Source of the DNA: Ramlibacter sp. | GTDB lineage: Bacteria > Pseudomonadota > Gammaproteobacteria > Burkholderiales > Burkholderiaceae_C | DNA: 64,000 nucleotides | Direction: 5' to 3' | NCBI GenBank assembly: GCA_019635415.1 | Contig: JAHBZN010000002.1 | Span: 620,001 to 684,000 of the forward strand | Shown: one piece after another, positions 18,239 through 24,994 of the stretch | Position numbering within the stretch: position 1 is the first letter of the stretch | How the letters are laid out: every line of letters begins with the position of its first letter | Notes under the pieces: generated by a model | Told to the model about the DNA's origin: nothing | Seen by the model: the letters and a program-made list of their open reading frames with translations, nothing else | Databases searched by the model: none | Translations under genes and position numbers: made by a program

Positions 18239-19843
18239 ATGATCAAGAAATTCATCGACAAGCTGCTGGGCAAGACCGGTGGTGGCAAGACCCCGAGGTT
18301 CGGCAAGCGCGAGGAGGTGGGCCACGACGTGCACGGCATCGACCCCACCCTGGTGGACGAACGCGCCGTCAACGTGGTGCAGACGCTGCAGCAGGCGGGT
18401 TTTGAGGCGTACATCGTCGGTGGCGCGGTGCGTGACCTGCTGGTGGGCCTGCGTCCCAAGGACTTTGACGTGGCCACCAATGCCACGCCAGAGCAGGTCA
18501 AGGGCCTGTTCCGCCGTGCCTTCATCATCGGGCGGCGCTTTCGCATTGTCCATGTGGTGTATGGCCGGGGCCGCGAGCACGAGGTGATCGAAGTCTCCAC
18601 CTTCCGTGCCTACATGGACAACGCCGCCGCCGGGCAGGTGACCGGCAACGAAAAGACCAGCAAGGGCGAACTGGCCGGCATGAAACACGCCGTTGACTCC
18701 ACGGGCCGCGTGCTGCGCGACAACGTCTGGGGCCCGCAGGATGAAGACGCCACGCGGCGCGACTTCACCATCAACGCCATGTACTACGACCCAGGCACGC
18801 AGATCGTGGTGGACTATCACGGCGGCATCAAGGACACCAAGAAGCGCCTGCTGCGCATGATCGGCGACCCCGCCACGCGCTACCGCGAGGACCCGGTGCG
18901 CATCATCCGCGCTGTGCGCTTTGCCGCCAAGCTCAGCCCGCTGGGCTTCAAGCTCGACCCCAAGACCGCCGCGCCGCTGGTCGCCTCGCAAAAGCTGCTG
19001 AACGACGTGCCCCAGAGCCGCCTGTTCGATGAAATGCTCAAGCTGCTGCAGACGGGCCATGCGCTGGCCACCATCGCGCAGCTCAAGGCGCTGGGGCTGG
19101 CGCGCGGCATCTATCCGCTGCTGGACGTGGTGGTGGAGCGCGCCGACCTGACCTTCGTCAAGGCCGCGCTCACCGATACCGACCGCCGCGTGGGCGAGGG
19201 CAAGCCCGTGGCGCCCAGCTTCCTGCTGGCCTGCGTGCTGTGGGCCGATGTGCGCGACGGCTGGGCCGAGCGCCTGGCGCGCAAGCAGCACCCGTTTCCG
19301 GCGCTGCAGGACGCGATTGACGACGTGTTCAACGCCCGCATTGGCGATGTGTCGGGCCGCGGCAAGCTGGCCGCCGACATGCGCGAGATCTGGATGATGC
19401 AGCCCCGCTTTGAAAAGCGCATGGGCAGCACGCCCTTCAGCATGGTGGAGCAGCCGCGCTTTCGCGCCGGGTTTGACTTCATGCGGCTGCGCGCCGACGC
19501 CGGCGAGGTGGACGTGGTGCTGGCCGACTGGTGGCAGGAGTTCAGCACCGCGAGCGACGCCGTGCGTGAAGACCTGATCGCCCAGGCGCGCGAGGAAACC
19601 CAGGGCAAAGGCGCGCGCCGCGTGCGCGTGCCACGGCCCCAGGTGGCCGCAGGCCCGGCCAGCGTGGTGGCCGGCGCCGAAGACGCGCAACCGGCAAGCC
19701 GCAACGAAGCCGGCAGCAACGAAACCGGTGACGGCGCACCCTCTGGCGACGCGCCCCGCAAGCGCCGCCGGCGCCGCCGCAAACCCGCGGGCGAGGGCGG
19801 TGGCCAGCCGCCTTCAGACCCTTCGTCGGACGCCTCTGACTGA
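18239..19843 (+). CDS. pcnB: Poly(A) polymerase I
   Basis: Adds 3' poly(A) tails that promote RNA decay. 534 aa. Nucleotidyltransferase signature AYIVGGAVRDLLVGLRPKDF (~60-80, GG...RD) then DVATNATPEQV with the catalytic DxD, RRFRIVHVVYG, EDATRRDFTINAMYYDP, and the RNA-binding RYREDPVRIIRAVRFAAKL. The C-terminal ~60 residues are a low-complexity basic tail with an RKRRRRRRK run, typical of beta/gammaproteobacterial PcnB. Followed five bases later by folK, as in enterobacteria. Confidence 0.96.
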   Translation: MIKKFIDKLLGKTGGGKTPRFGKREEVGHDVHGIDPTLVDERAVNVVQTLQQAGFEAYIVGGAVRDLLVGLRPKDFDVATNATPEQVKGLFRRAFIIGRRFRIVHVVYGRGREHEVIEVSTFRAYMDNAAAGQVTGNEKTSKGELAGMKHAVDSTGRVLRDNVWGPQDEDATRRDFTINAMYYDPGTQIVVDYHGGIKDTKKRLLRMIGDPATRYREDPVRIIRAVRFAAKLSPLGFKLDPKTAAPLVASQKLLNDVPQSRLFDEMLKLLQTGHALATIAQLKALGLARGIYPLLDVVVERADLTFVKAALTDTDRRVGEGKPVAPSFLLACVLWADVRDGWAERLARKQHPFPALQDAIDDVFNARIGDVSGRGKLAADMREIWMMQPRFEKRMGSTPFSMVEQPRFRAGFDFMRLRADAGEVDVVLADWWQEFSTASDAVREDLIAQAREETQGKGARRVRVPRPQVAAGPASVVAGAEDAQPASRNEAGSNETGDGAPSGDAPRKRRRRRRKPAGEGGGQPPSDPSSDASD

Positions 19844-19848
19844 CGGCC

Positions 19849-20313
19849 ATGCGCGACCCCGTCGCCGCCTATGTGGCGCTGGGCGCCAACCTGGGGGATG
19901 CGCAGCCAACGGTGCTGCGCGCGATCAAGGCCATCGGGCAGACCCCAGGCGTGAGCGTCTTGCGCGCGTCATCGCTCTACCGCACGGCACCGGTTGAGTC
20001 GTCAGGCCCCGACTACATCAACGCCGTGGTGGCGCTGGACACCACGCTCACCGCGCCCGCCCTGCTGGCCGCACTCCAGGCGCTGGAGCAGGCGGCAGGC
20101 CGTGAGCGGCCCTATGTCAATGCGCCCCGCACGCTGGACCTGGACCTCTTGCTGTATGGCAGCGCCCGCATCGGCAGCCCGCACCTGACCGTGCCCCACC
20201 CGCGCATGGACCAGCGTGCGTTTGTACTGGTGCCGCTGGCGGAGATTGCACCGGGCCTGGTGACGGCCCTGCAGCTTGAGCGAGTGGGGACGCAGGCCGT
20301 GCGCAGGCTTTGA
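19849..20313 (+). CDS. folK: 2-amino-4-hydroxy-6-hydroxymethyldihydropteridine pyrophosphokinase (HPPK)
   Basis: Pyrophosphorylates hydroxymethyldihydropterin in folate synthesis. 154 aa. [20 protein letters not shown] at the start, [20 protein letters not shown], the family signature [14 protein letters not shown] (~95) and the closing [18 protein letters not shown] are all present. Last gene of the perM operon. Its stop marks the left edge of the integron insertion: the integrase fossil starts within a few bases, and the folK reading frame is intact. Confidence 0.96.
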   Translation: MRDPVAAYVALGANLGDAQPTVLRAIKAIGQTPGVSVLRASSLYRTAPVESSGPDYINAVVALDTTLTAPALLAALQALEQAAGRERPYVNAPRTLDLDLLLYGSARIGSPHLTVPHPRMDQRAFVLVPLAEIAPGLVTALQLERVGTQAVRRL

Positions 20314-20475
20314 CGGGCGCATTTGGCCCACCTGCGCAGCGCACCAACGGATGTAAAAACGAACCCAATAGAGGTAAGCTTTCTTGGTTTTGACGCCATA
20401 GTGCAAATACCGGCAACGCTCGCGCAACTGATCCAGTAGCTTGGCAGCGCGCAACGGAGGAGCACCGGGTTTTAT
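20314..20475 (-). pseudogene. intI: Integron integrase IntI fossil, N-terminal fragment
   Basis: Read on the minus strand from 20475 the frame encodes [20 protein letters not shown], then [20 protein letters not shown]. This aligns by eye with the N-terminus of the class 1 integrase IntI1 ([39 protein letters not shown]). Homology fades around 20330, at the folK 3' end, so about 270 residues with all catalytic residues (R-H-R-Y) are missing. The codon at the expected start Met is ATA. Both facts indicate a dead gene. Orientation away from the cassettes is normal for integrons. Confidence 0.85.
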
Positions 20476-20485
20476 GGGAATTTTA

Positions 20486-20505
20486 TACTGATGTTTTGTA
20501 CAGTA
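20486..20505. promoter_or_regulatory. LexA (SOS) box of the integrase promoter
   Basis: TACTG, ten bases (ATGTTTTGTA), CAGTA: a perfect TACTG-N10-CAGTA frame with CTGT on the minus strand and CTGA as the other half. SOS control of intI is established for class 1 and Vibrio integrons, and the class 1 box has a similar TTTTGTACAG core. It overlaps the -10 element predicted below. Confidence 0.8.
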
Positions 20506-20530
20506 TATTTGGCGAAGAGCCAGTGCGCAA
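20502..20530 (-). promoter_or_regulatory. Predicted PintI promoter
   Basis: On the minus strand: -35 TTGCGC (20530-20525), exactly 17 bp spacer, -10 TATACT (20507-20502). The -10 overlaps the LexA box, and the predicted transcript start lies about 20 bases before the decayed intI start codon. The promoter appears intact although the gene it served is truncated. Confidence 0.6.
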
Positions 20531-20544
20531 GCCGTCTCCAGGCA

Positions 20545-20615
20545 GGTTTGGAAAATGATGTATCTGGTGGGTCTGGATGTATCGTCGTCGTCCCACCGAC
20601 TACATTGCGTTGAGC
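20545..20615 (+). other. Probable attI recombination site
   Basis: The first array core site is GTTGAGC (20609-20615), fitting GTTRRRY. The ~65 bases before it contain GATGTATC twice (direct-repeat-like, around 20557 and 20576) and a GTCGTCGTCCCACCGAC stretch, reminiscent of the direct repeats and weak core site of attI1. Cassettes would insert between G20609 and T20610. The left boundary is approximate. Confidence 0.55.
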
Positions 20616-20622
20616 ATCACTC

Positions 20623-21063
20623 ATGCCATCCATCAAGCGCCTCAGCAGTGTTTGCCACAGTGCCGCACATCACGCCGTGAGCGCGCTGTCCTATGTCCAT
20701 CCGCATCTCGGACAAGCCTGCAATGCTGCTGGGTTGGAGTCGAGCGCGGTCGATCTGCTGGCTGAAGACATCTACCCAAGTTCACTTCCTCGGGTGGAGC
20801 CGCTAGCTCTGGCGCTCACTGGCCTCAAGGCTCGCTTCGGCGAAATACTCGCGTCGGAAGGCTTTGCGCCAAGCGACCTGCATCGAGCGGCACTCCACTT
20901 TGAGTTTGCGCCTGGGCTTCCCGACTACTTTTGCAGGCGGTGTAGCGCGGTAGTAGAGGCCACCAACGGGAAGTCGTTCATGCATGCAGTCGATGGGCTG
21001 GGCGCGTCAGTTATGCCCAACCCTTCGCTCCAGCGGACGGCTTCGCCGCCCGCTGAGCTTTGA
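20623..21063 (+). CDS. Cassette 1 hypothetical protein
   Basis: 146 aa, no recognised domain. A CRRC pair near residue 107 (YFCRRCSAVVEATNGKSFMH) could bind metal but stands alone. The ATG lies eight bases after the attI core site with no clear ribosome site. The last ~17 residues (NPSLQRTASPPAEL and stop) are encoded by attC1 itself, so the C-terminus is recombination-site sequence. This read-through could mean the real gene is shorter or has lost its stop. Confidence 0.6.
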   Translation: MPSIKRLSSVCHSAAHHAVSALSYVHPHLGQACNAAGLESSAVDLLAEDIYPSSLPRVEPLALALTGLKARFGEILASEGFAPSDLHRAALHFEFAPGLPDYFCRRCSAVVEATNGKSFMHAVDGLGASVMPNPSLQRTASPPAEL

Positions 21064-21071
21064 CGTTAGGC
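21015..21071 (+). other. attC1 recombination site
   Basis: R'' GCCCAAC (21015-21021), inner imperfect palindrome AGCGGACGGC-TTCG-CCGCCCGCT, R' GTTAGGC (21065-21071). 57 bp, a short attC. Confidence 0.88.
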
Positions 21072-21114
21072 CACTTTAAGCACACCTGTCCTTCACCATT
21101 CACAGAAACCATCA

Positions 21115-21483
21115 ATGCAAACAACCTACTACTTGAGCGTTGCCCCAGAGACAATTAAGGGCTTCATCGAAATCATTGCCGCCTTGCTAATGCTTTTCGG
21201 ACTTTTTGCTGTTGTTTGGCATCGTTTGAAGCAAGGGCTGGGACTCTCGAACATCTCACTCCAGTTTGTTTCCGTCATCTTTGTTTTCCCCACAATTCTG
21301 ATCCTTAGCCTCGAAGGAGTGCTCAAGGGTGAGACAGCGGGAACACTGATCGGAACGCTAGCGGGTTATCTGTTTTCTGAGTTCGGAAAATCAAAGTCAA
21401 CGACGCCCGCGGCTACACCCAAGCCAGCGCCTGCGCCCGCTCCAGCGCCTCCAGACTTCGTGGACTCAAAACCCGTGGCCTAA
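21115..21483 (+). CDS. Cassette 2 small membrane protein
   Basis: 122 aa. Two or three hydrophobic segments: about residues 15-36 (FIEIIAALLMLFGLFAVVW), 49-66 (FVSVIFVFPTILILSL), and a weaker one at 75-88. The last ~30 residues form a Pro/Ala-rich tail (TPKPAPAPAPAPPDF), probably cytoplasmic or periplasmic and disordered. Unknown function. The TAA stop is inside the R'' site of attC2, so the cassette has no spare 3' sequence. AT-richer than flanking housekeeping genes. Confidence 0.72.
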   Translation: MQTTYYLSVAPETIKGFIEIIAALLMLFGLFAVVWHRLKQGLGLSNISLQFVSVIFVFPTILILSLEGVLKGETAGTLIGTLAGYLFSEFGKSKSTTPAATPKPAPAPAPAPPDFVDSKPVA

Positions 21484-21537
21484 CTGGGCGGTCAAGCGAA
21501 CCGGCCTTCGGCCATCCGCTTACCTTGTTCGTTAGAT
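21478..21537 (+). other. attC2 recombination site
   Basis: R'' GCCTAAC (21478-21484), centre AAGCGAACCGGCC-TTCG-GCCATCCGCTT, R' GTTAGAT (21531-21537). 60 bp. Confidence 0.92.
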
Positions 21538-21546
21538 ATCACGCCT

Positions 21547-22236
21547 ATGGACAACCTACCCACCAAGAAGAGCGCTGGCGATGTTGCACGTGAAGTTGGG
21601 CGTGCCGCTGTGTCGTTAGTCCCAGCTGCAGGCGGTACGCTGCAGGTTATGTTTGAGAACCTCTTCACCTCTCCAATTGAAAGGAGAAAGGAGGCGTGGC
21701 TTCAGCAGCTCGCCGACGTGGTGAAGGAGGTCGAGAGCCGCGTGGCGGACCTCACGCCTGAGAAGCTGGCGCATAACGAAGCCTTTGTGACAGTGGCTAT
21801 GCAGGCATCGCAGATCGCCTTGCGGAATCACCATCAGGCGAAGCTTGAAGCATTGCGAAACGCTGTCCTGAATGCAGCACTTCCAAATCCGCCGCAGGAA
21901 GACGAGCAGATGATCTTCCTGCGATTGATCGACCAACTCACCCCTTGGCACTTGAAGGTCCTGTCCGTGCTGGACGATCCCGTGCAATGGATGGCGCGCC
22001 ACGGTGTCGCTAACCCTGGCTGGGGGATGGGTGGACCTTCTACGGTCTTGGAGCATTGCCTTCCTGATCTGCGTGGACAGCGCGAAACTTACGACCAAAT
22101 CGTTCGAGATCTGCAGTCAGAGGGCTTGGTTGGCCAAGGGCAGTTTCTGCACGTGACGATGACTGGCGGAGGCATGGTGGGTTCGCGCACCACGGATCGC
22201 GGCAAGAGATTCATTCGGTTCATTACCTCACCATGA
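21547..22236 (+). CDS. Cassette 3 hypothetical protein
   Basis: 229 aa, not assigned to a family. The N-terminus has a mildly hydrophobic stretch (VGRAAVSLVPAAGGTLQVMF) followed by a charged helical region with ERRKEAWLQQLADVVKEVES (~38-58). The C-terminal ~90 residues (LKVLSVLDDPVQWMARHGVA ... YDQIVRDLQSEGLVG ... TDRGKRFIRFI) look like a small winged-helix fold. A membrane- or ligand-contacting N-terminus with a winged-helix end recalls some abortive-infection proteins, but this is inference only. Starts 9 bases after the cassette boundary. Confidence 0.75.
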   Translation: MDNLPTKKSAGDVAREVGRAAVSLVPAAGGTLQVMFENLFTSPIERRKEAWLQQLADVVKEVESRVADLTPEKLAHNEAFVTVAMQASQIALRNHHQAKLEALRNAVLNAALPNPPQEDEQMIFLRLIDQLTPWHLKVLSVLDDPVQWMARHGVANPGWGMGGPSTVLEHCLPDLRGQRETYDQIVRDLQSEGLVGQGQFLHVTMTGGGMVGSRTTDRGKRFIRFITSP

Positions 22237-22252
22237 GCTCGGCCCAAATCCG

Positions 22253-22333
22253 ATCTAACTTGGCGATCAACGCGGTCGTCTTGGCGGCCGGCATTTGCCG
22301 GCCTAAGGCCCGCCGGTCATCTCTACGTTAGGG
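22253..22333 (+). other. attC3 recombination site
   Basis: R'' ATCTAAC (22253-22259), long GC-rich inner hairpin around GGCGGCCGGCA-TTTGCCGGCC, R' GTTAGGG (22327-22333). 81 bp. Confidence 0.9.
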
Positions 22334-22340
22334 GTTGCCA

Positions 22341-22586
22341 ATGAGCGTCTTTACCTTCCAAGCACGGTGGAAAGAGGAGTTGGTTTGTACCGGTCCAGGA
22401 GGAACGTTCGTTCTTGAGCTACCGATGGGCGTCTTGTCCGCTTATCTACCGACCGAAGACGTTTGGAAACAGAAGGCACCGGTTTGGGCCCGCGACCTCT
22501 GGCCTACTCTCCGCACTGAATTAGCGGAATGGTGCACAGCTAACAAAGCTGAACTCGTCATTGATTCAACGACAGGTATCTTCTAA
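22341..22586 (+). CDS. Cassette 4 small hypothetical protein
   Basis: 81 aa: MSVFTFQARWKEELVCTGPG, then LELPMGVLSAYLPTEDVWKQ, WARDLWPTLRTELAEWCTAN and a hydrophobic ending ELVIDSTTGIF. Compact, tryptophan-rich and acidic; probably a soluble alpha/beta domain. Function unknown. An in-frame TTG six bases upstream is a less likely start. Lies in a 348-bp cassette with little else. Confidence 0.72.
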   Translation: MSVFTFQARWKEELVCTGPGGTFVLELPMGVLSAYLPTEDVWKQKAPVWARDLWPTLRTELAEWCTANKAELVIDSTTGIF

Positions 22587-22597
22587 GTGAACGCAAC

Positions 22598-22681
22598 CCC
22601 TAACCCTACGGTCAAGGCGTGGCCTTCGGCCACTGGGACGCTCCGCCTGCCGGCGGCGCGCCCCTTACCTCCACGTTAGGC
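22598..22681 (+). other. attC4 recombination site
   Basis: R'' CCCTAAC (22598-22604), inner GTGGCC-TTCG-GGCCAC type hairpin plus a second GC-rich stem, R' GTTAGGC (22675-22681). 84 bp. Confidence 0.9.
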
Positions 22682-22691
22682 GTCAGAACCG

Positions 22692-23318
22692 ATGCGACTC
22701 CCCGCCTTCGAATTTGCCAAGGCTGTAGACGAAGCCATCGTTGCGCTTCCGAGGAAGGACTACAACCTCCGACTCGGTCGGGCGAAGCGTCTCTTGGAAG
22801 AGCTCTACCCCCTCAGCCGCTTCGCACTTCACCTCGTTCATCCCGGATCACGAATCGAGGTAGAGGCGCCAGAAGACGACGGCCCCTATGACGGGTACAT
22901 CCATCGCGGACCCAAGCTCGACTCAACGCTTTCCGTTCAAGTGACATACGTGCACTCCTACGAAGAGGCCCTCCGCAGAGAGCTGCTCTGGGAGACTGGC
23001 AGTGCGCCTGGAGCCGGTCCGATCCACAGAGACAAGACCACGGGAAAGATCGTTGCGACAAGCCAGCTCGTTCCACTTGAGAAGGGGATTGAGAAGCTTG
23101 CGTCGGACATGGTTGCCTTGCACGAGAAGAAGTGCAAAAAGGGCTACAAGCGCGGGACGATTCTCATCGTGGCATTCGACGATCCGACCTTCTTTGGTCG
23201 AGACCTCTGGGGAAGACTGATCGCCGCGGTCAATGCGAAGAGTGACCTGACGGGTGGCGGCTTCTCGGAAGTTCACTTCTTCAACTGTGGGTCCAACGAG
23301 CTGCAAGCTGACGCCTAA
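22692..23318 (+). CDS. Cassette 5 hypothetical protein
   Basis: 208 aa. An N-terminal helical part (FEFAKAVDEAIVALPRKDYN), then a possible beta-rich core with an acidic patch (RIEVEAPEDDGPYDGYIHRG, ~56-75), VQVTYVHSYEEALRRELLWE (~84-103), and ending RGTILIVAFDDPTFFGRDLW (~153-172). The pattern acidic residue-strand-hydrophobic-E resembles restriction-endonuclease-like folds, but no clear PD-(D/E)xK motif can be asserted. Function unknown. The TAA stop lies in R'' of attC5. Confidence 0.75.
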   Translation: MRLPAFEFAKAVDEAIVALPRKDYNLRLGRAKRLLEELYPLSRFALHLVHPGSRIEVEAPEDDGPYDGYIHRGPKLDSTLSVQVTYVHSYEEALRRELLWETGSAPGAGPIHRDKTTGKIVATSQLVPLEKGIEKLASDMVALHEKKCKKGYKRGTILIVAFDDPTFFGRDLWGRLIAAVNAKSDLTGGGFSEVHFFNCGSNELQADA

Positions 23319-23371
23319 CCCTTCGCTCGAACGCCACGCCGGCGGCGGCCCGCTCACCTCCAACGTTAGCG
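23313..23371 (+). other. attC5 recombination site (right end of array)
   Basis: R'' GCCTAAC (23313-23319), centre GAACGCCACGCCGGCGGCGGCCCGC, R' GTTAGCG (23365-23371). The last R' deviates from GTTRRRY at the sixth base, so what follows is either the original chromosomal flank or the scar of a lost sixth cassette. Confidence 0.85.
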
Positions 23372-23421
23372 CGCTCAGAGCATGAACCCGTTTAGCACGC
23401 AATTTTTCCGAGTTTCAACCT

Positions 23422-23480
23422 AAAAAGGCCTGTAGTCCTTGCTGGGCGGCCACTGTGTGCTACCAAAACAGGAGCAAAAG
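23422..23480 (+). repeat. Dispersed repeat, copy B
   Basis: AAAAAGGCCTGTAGTCCTTG, GGCGGCCACTGTGTGCTACC, AAAACAGGAGCAAAA. Lies in the 113-base gap between attC5 and the stop of the beta-CASP gene. On the minus strand it ends CTACAGGCCTTTTT and could terminate that gene. Confidence 0.8.
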
Positions 23481-23484
23481 TGGT

Positions 23485-24843
23485 CTACGCCAACCCCACC
23501 GTCTCCAGGTAATACGGCATGTGGCAGCCCCACCCCAGCTCGCGCTCGATCCGCTGGCGCAGGGTGTCGGCGGCGGTGGGCTCGCCGTGGGTGATGAAGG
23601 TGGTGCGGGGCGGCTGCCTGAAGTGTCGCAGCCAGTCCAGGATTTCGCCCGCGTCGGCGTGGGCCGACAGGTCGTCCAGCCGGGCCACTTCGGCGCGCAC
23701 CGGGATGTCCTGCCCATGGATGCGCACGGTGGCCGCGCCGCCGACGATCGATGCGCCGCGCGTACCCCCGGCCTGGTAGCCCGCAAAAAGCAGGGTGTTG
23801 CGGGCGTCGGGTGCGAAGGCCTTCAGGTGGTGGACCACGCGCCCGCCGGTGGCCATGCCGCTCGCCGCGACGATGACCATCGGCCCGGTGCGGCTGTTCA
23901 GGCGCTCTGATTCTTCGGGGGTCTCGACGATGCGGGCCACGCTGGCCAGCTCGCGGCACTGCGCCGGCGTGAGCTTGAGCCCTTCAGGGTGCCGGGTGTA
24001 GGCCTGCGTCGCATTCGCCGCCATGGGGCTGTTGAGGAACACGGGCAGGTCGGCAATGCGGCCCTGCTGCTTGAGCTGCCCGATGGCATACAGCAGGGCC
24101 TGCGCGCGCCCCACCGCAAAGGCCGGGATGATGACGGCCCCGCCACGCGCCGCGGTGCGCCGTATCACCTCGCCCAGCCCGGCCACGGCGTCCGAATGGG
24201 GGTGGGTGCGGTCGCCGTAGGTGGACTCGATCACCAGGTAGTCGGCGCCCTCCATGGCCACCGGGGGCTTGAGCAGCAGGTCGTTGGGCCGTCCCAGGTC
24301 GCCCGAGAAAAGAATGGAGCGCCGGCCATCGTCCAGCCGCACAAAAGTCGAACCCAGCATGTGGCCCGAATGCGCGAGCCGGGCCTGCAGGCCCGCCACC
24401 GGTTCCCAGGGCGTGTCCAGCGGCACGCTGCGCAACTGCTTGAGGCTGGCCAGCGCGTCGTCCCTGGTGTACAGAGGCAGCGCGGGTTCGTGCCGCGACA
24501 GATGGTGGCGGTTGGCAAAGGCGGCTTCTTCCTCCTGCAGGTGGCCGCTGTCGGGCAGCATGATGGCGCACAGGTCGCGCGTGGCGGCGCTGCAGAACAC
24601 CGGCCCGCGAAAGCCCTGGCGCACCAGCAGGGGCAGGTAGCCGCTGTGGTCGATGTGCGCGTGCGTCAGGATCACCGCGTCAATGGAGGCCGGGTCGACC
24701 GGAAACGCCGCCCGGTTGCGCAGCCGAAGCTGCTTGTAGCCCTGAAACAGCCCGCAGTCCACCAGCACGCGCGTGCCGCCGTGGCGCAGCAGATACTTCG
24801 AGCCGGTCACGGTGTCGGTGGCGCCTAGGAACTGGAGGTCCAT
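23485..24843 (-). CDS. MBL-fold beta-CASP RNase (CPSF73-like)
   Basis: 452 aa, predicted zinc-dependent RNA exo/endonuclease. Motif 2 ILTHAHIDHSGYLPLL (~58), HMLGSTFV and SGDLGR (motif 4 Asp, ~180), then the beta-CASP domain with PAFAVGRAQALLYAI (~240) and ASGMATGGRVVHHL, and a final RLDDLSAHADAGEILDWL (motif B/C His). Full length and apparently active. Bacterial members are annotated RNA-processing exonucleases; the targets are unknown. First housekeeping gene right of the integron. Confidence 0.9.
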   Translation of the reverse strand: MDLQFLGATDTVTGSKYLLRHGGTRVLVDCGLFQGYKQLRLRNRAAFPVDPASIDAVILTHAHIDHSGYLPLLVRQGFRGPVFCSAATRDLCAIMLPDSGHLQEEEAAFANRHHLSRHEPALPLYTRDDALASLKQLRSVPLDTPWEPVAGLQARLAHSGHMLGSTFVRLDDGRRSILFSGDLGRPNDLLLKPPVAMEGADYLVIESTYGDRTHPHSDAVAGLGEVIRRTAARGGAVIIPAFAVGRAQALLYAIGQLKQQGRIADLPVFLNSPMAANATQAYTRHPEGLKLTPAQCRELASVARIVETPEESERLNSRTGPMVIVAASGMATGGRVVHHLKAFAPDARNTLLFAGYQAGGTRGASIVGGAATVRIHGQDIPVRAEVARLDDLSAHADAGEILDWLRHFRQPPRTTFITHGEPTAADTLRQRIERELGWGCHMPYYLETVGLA

Positions 24844-24994
24844 TGCCGCAGTCTAGGCAGTGGCCACGCGCGGCCGCTTGCGCTTTGTCAACTGGGCGGG
24901 ACCGGCCCGTTGTTTGATCTGCATCAGCCCACGGCCGGCTGGCAGCACCTAAGCTGGGTTGTCCAAACTGGTTCACGACCGAAAGGAAGCAAGC

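Larger units (their letters stand above)
20610..23365 (+). mobile_element. Integron gene cassette array (five cassettes)
   Basis: Cassettes by core-site cut points: 20610-21065, 21066-21531, 21532-22327, 22328-22675, 22676-23365. Each has one plus-strand gene and one attC. The left core of cassettes 2-5 (GTTAGGC, GTTAGAT, GTTAGGG, GTTAGGC) is the exact complement of the R'' site of the same cassette's attC (GCCTAAC, ATCTAAC, CCCTAAC, GCCTAAC); cassette 1 differs at one base. Base composition is visibly lower in GC than the flanks, and codon use differs between cassettes. With no functional integrase the array is probably frozen unless one acts in trans. Confidence 0.9.

Noticed and set aside
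17489..19690. Very long open frame antisense to pcnB and the HAD gene (minus strand)
   Set aside because: High-GC codon bias of the genes on the opposite strand keeps this frame open; the translated sequence is His/Gly/Ala/Val-rich without family features, while the plus-strand genes have clear motifs.
20461..20620. Possible small plus-strand gene before cassette 1
   Set aside because: The short frames here cover the integrase promoter and attI; no ribosome site or conserved sequence was seen.
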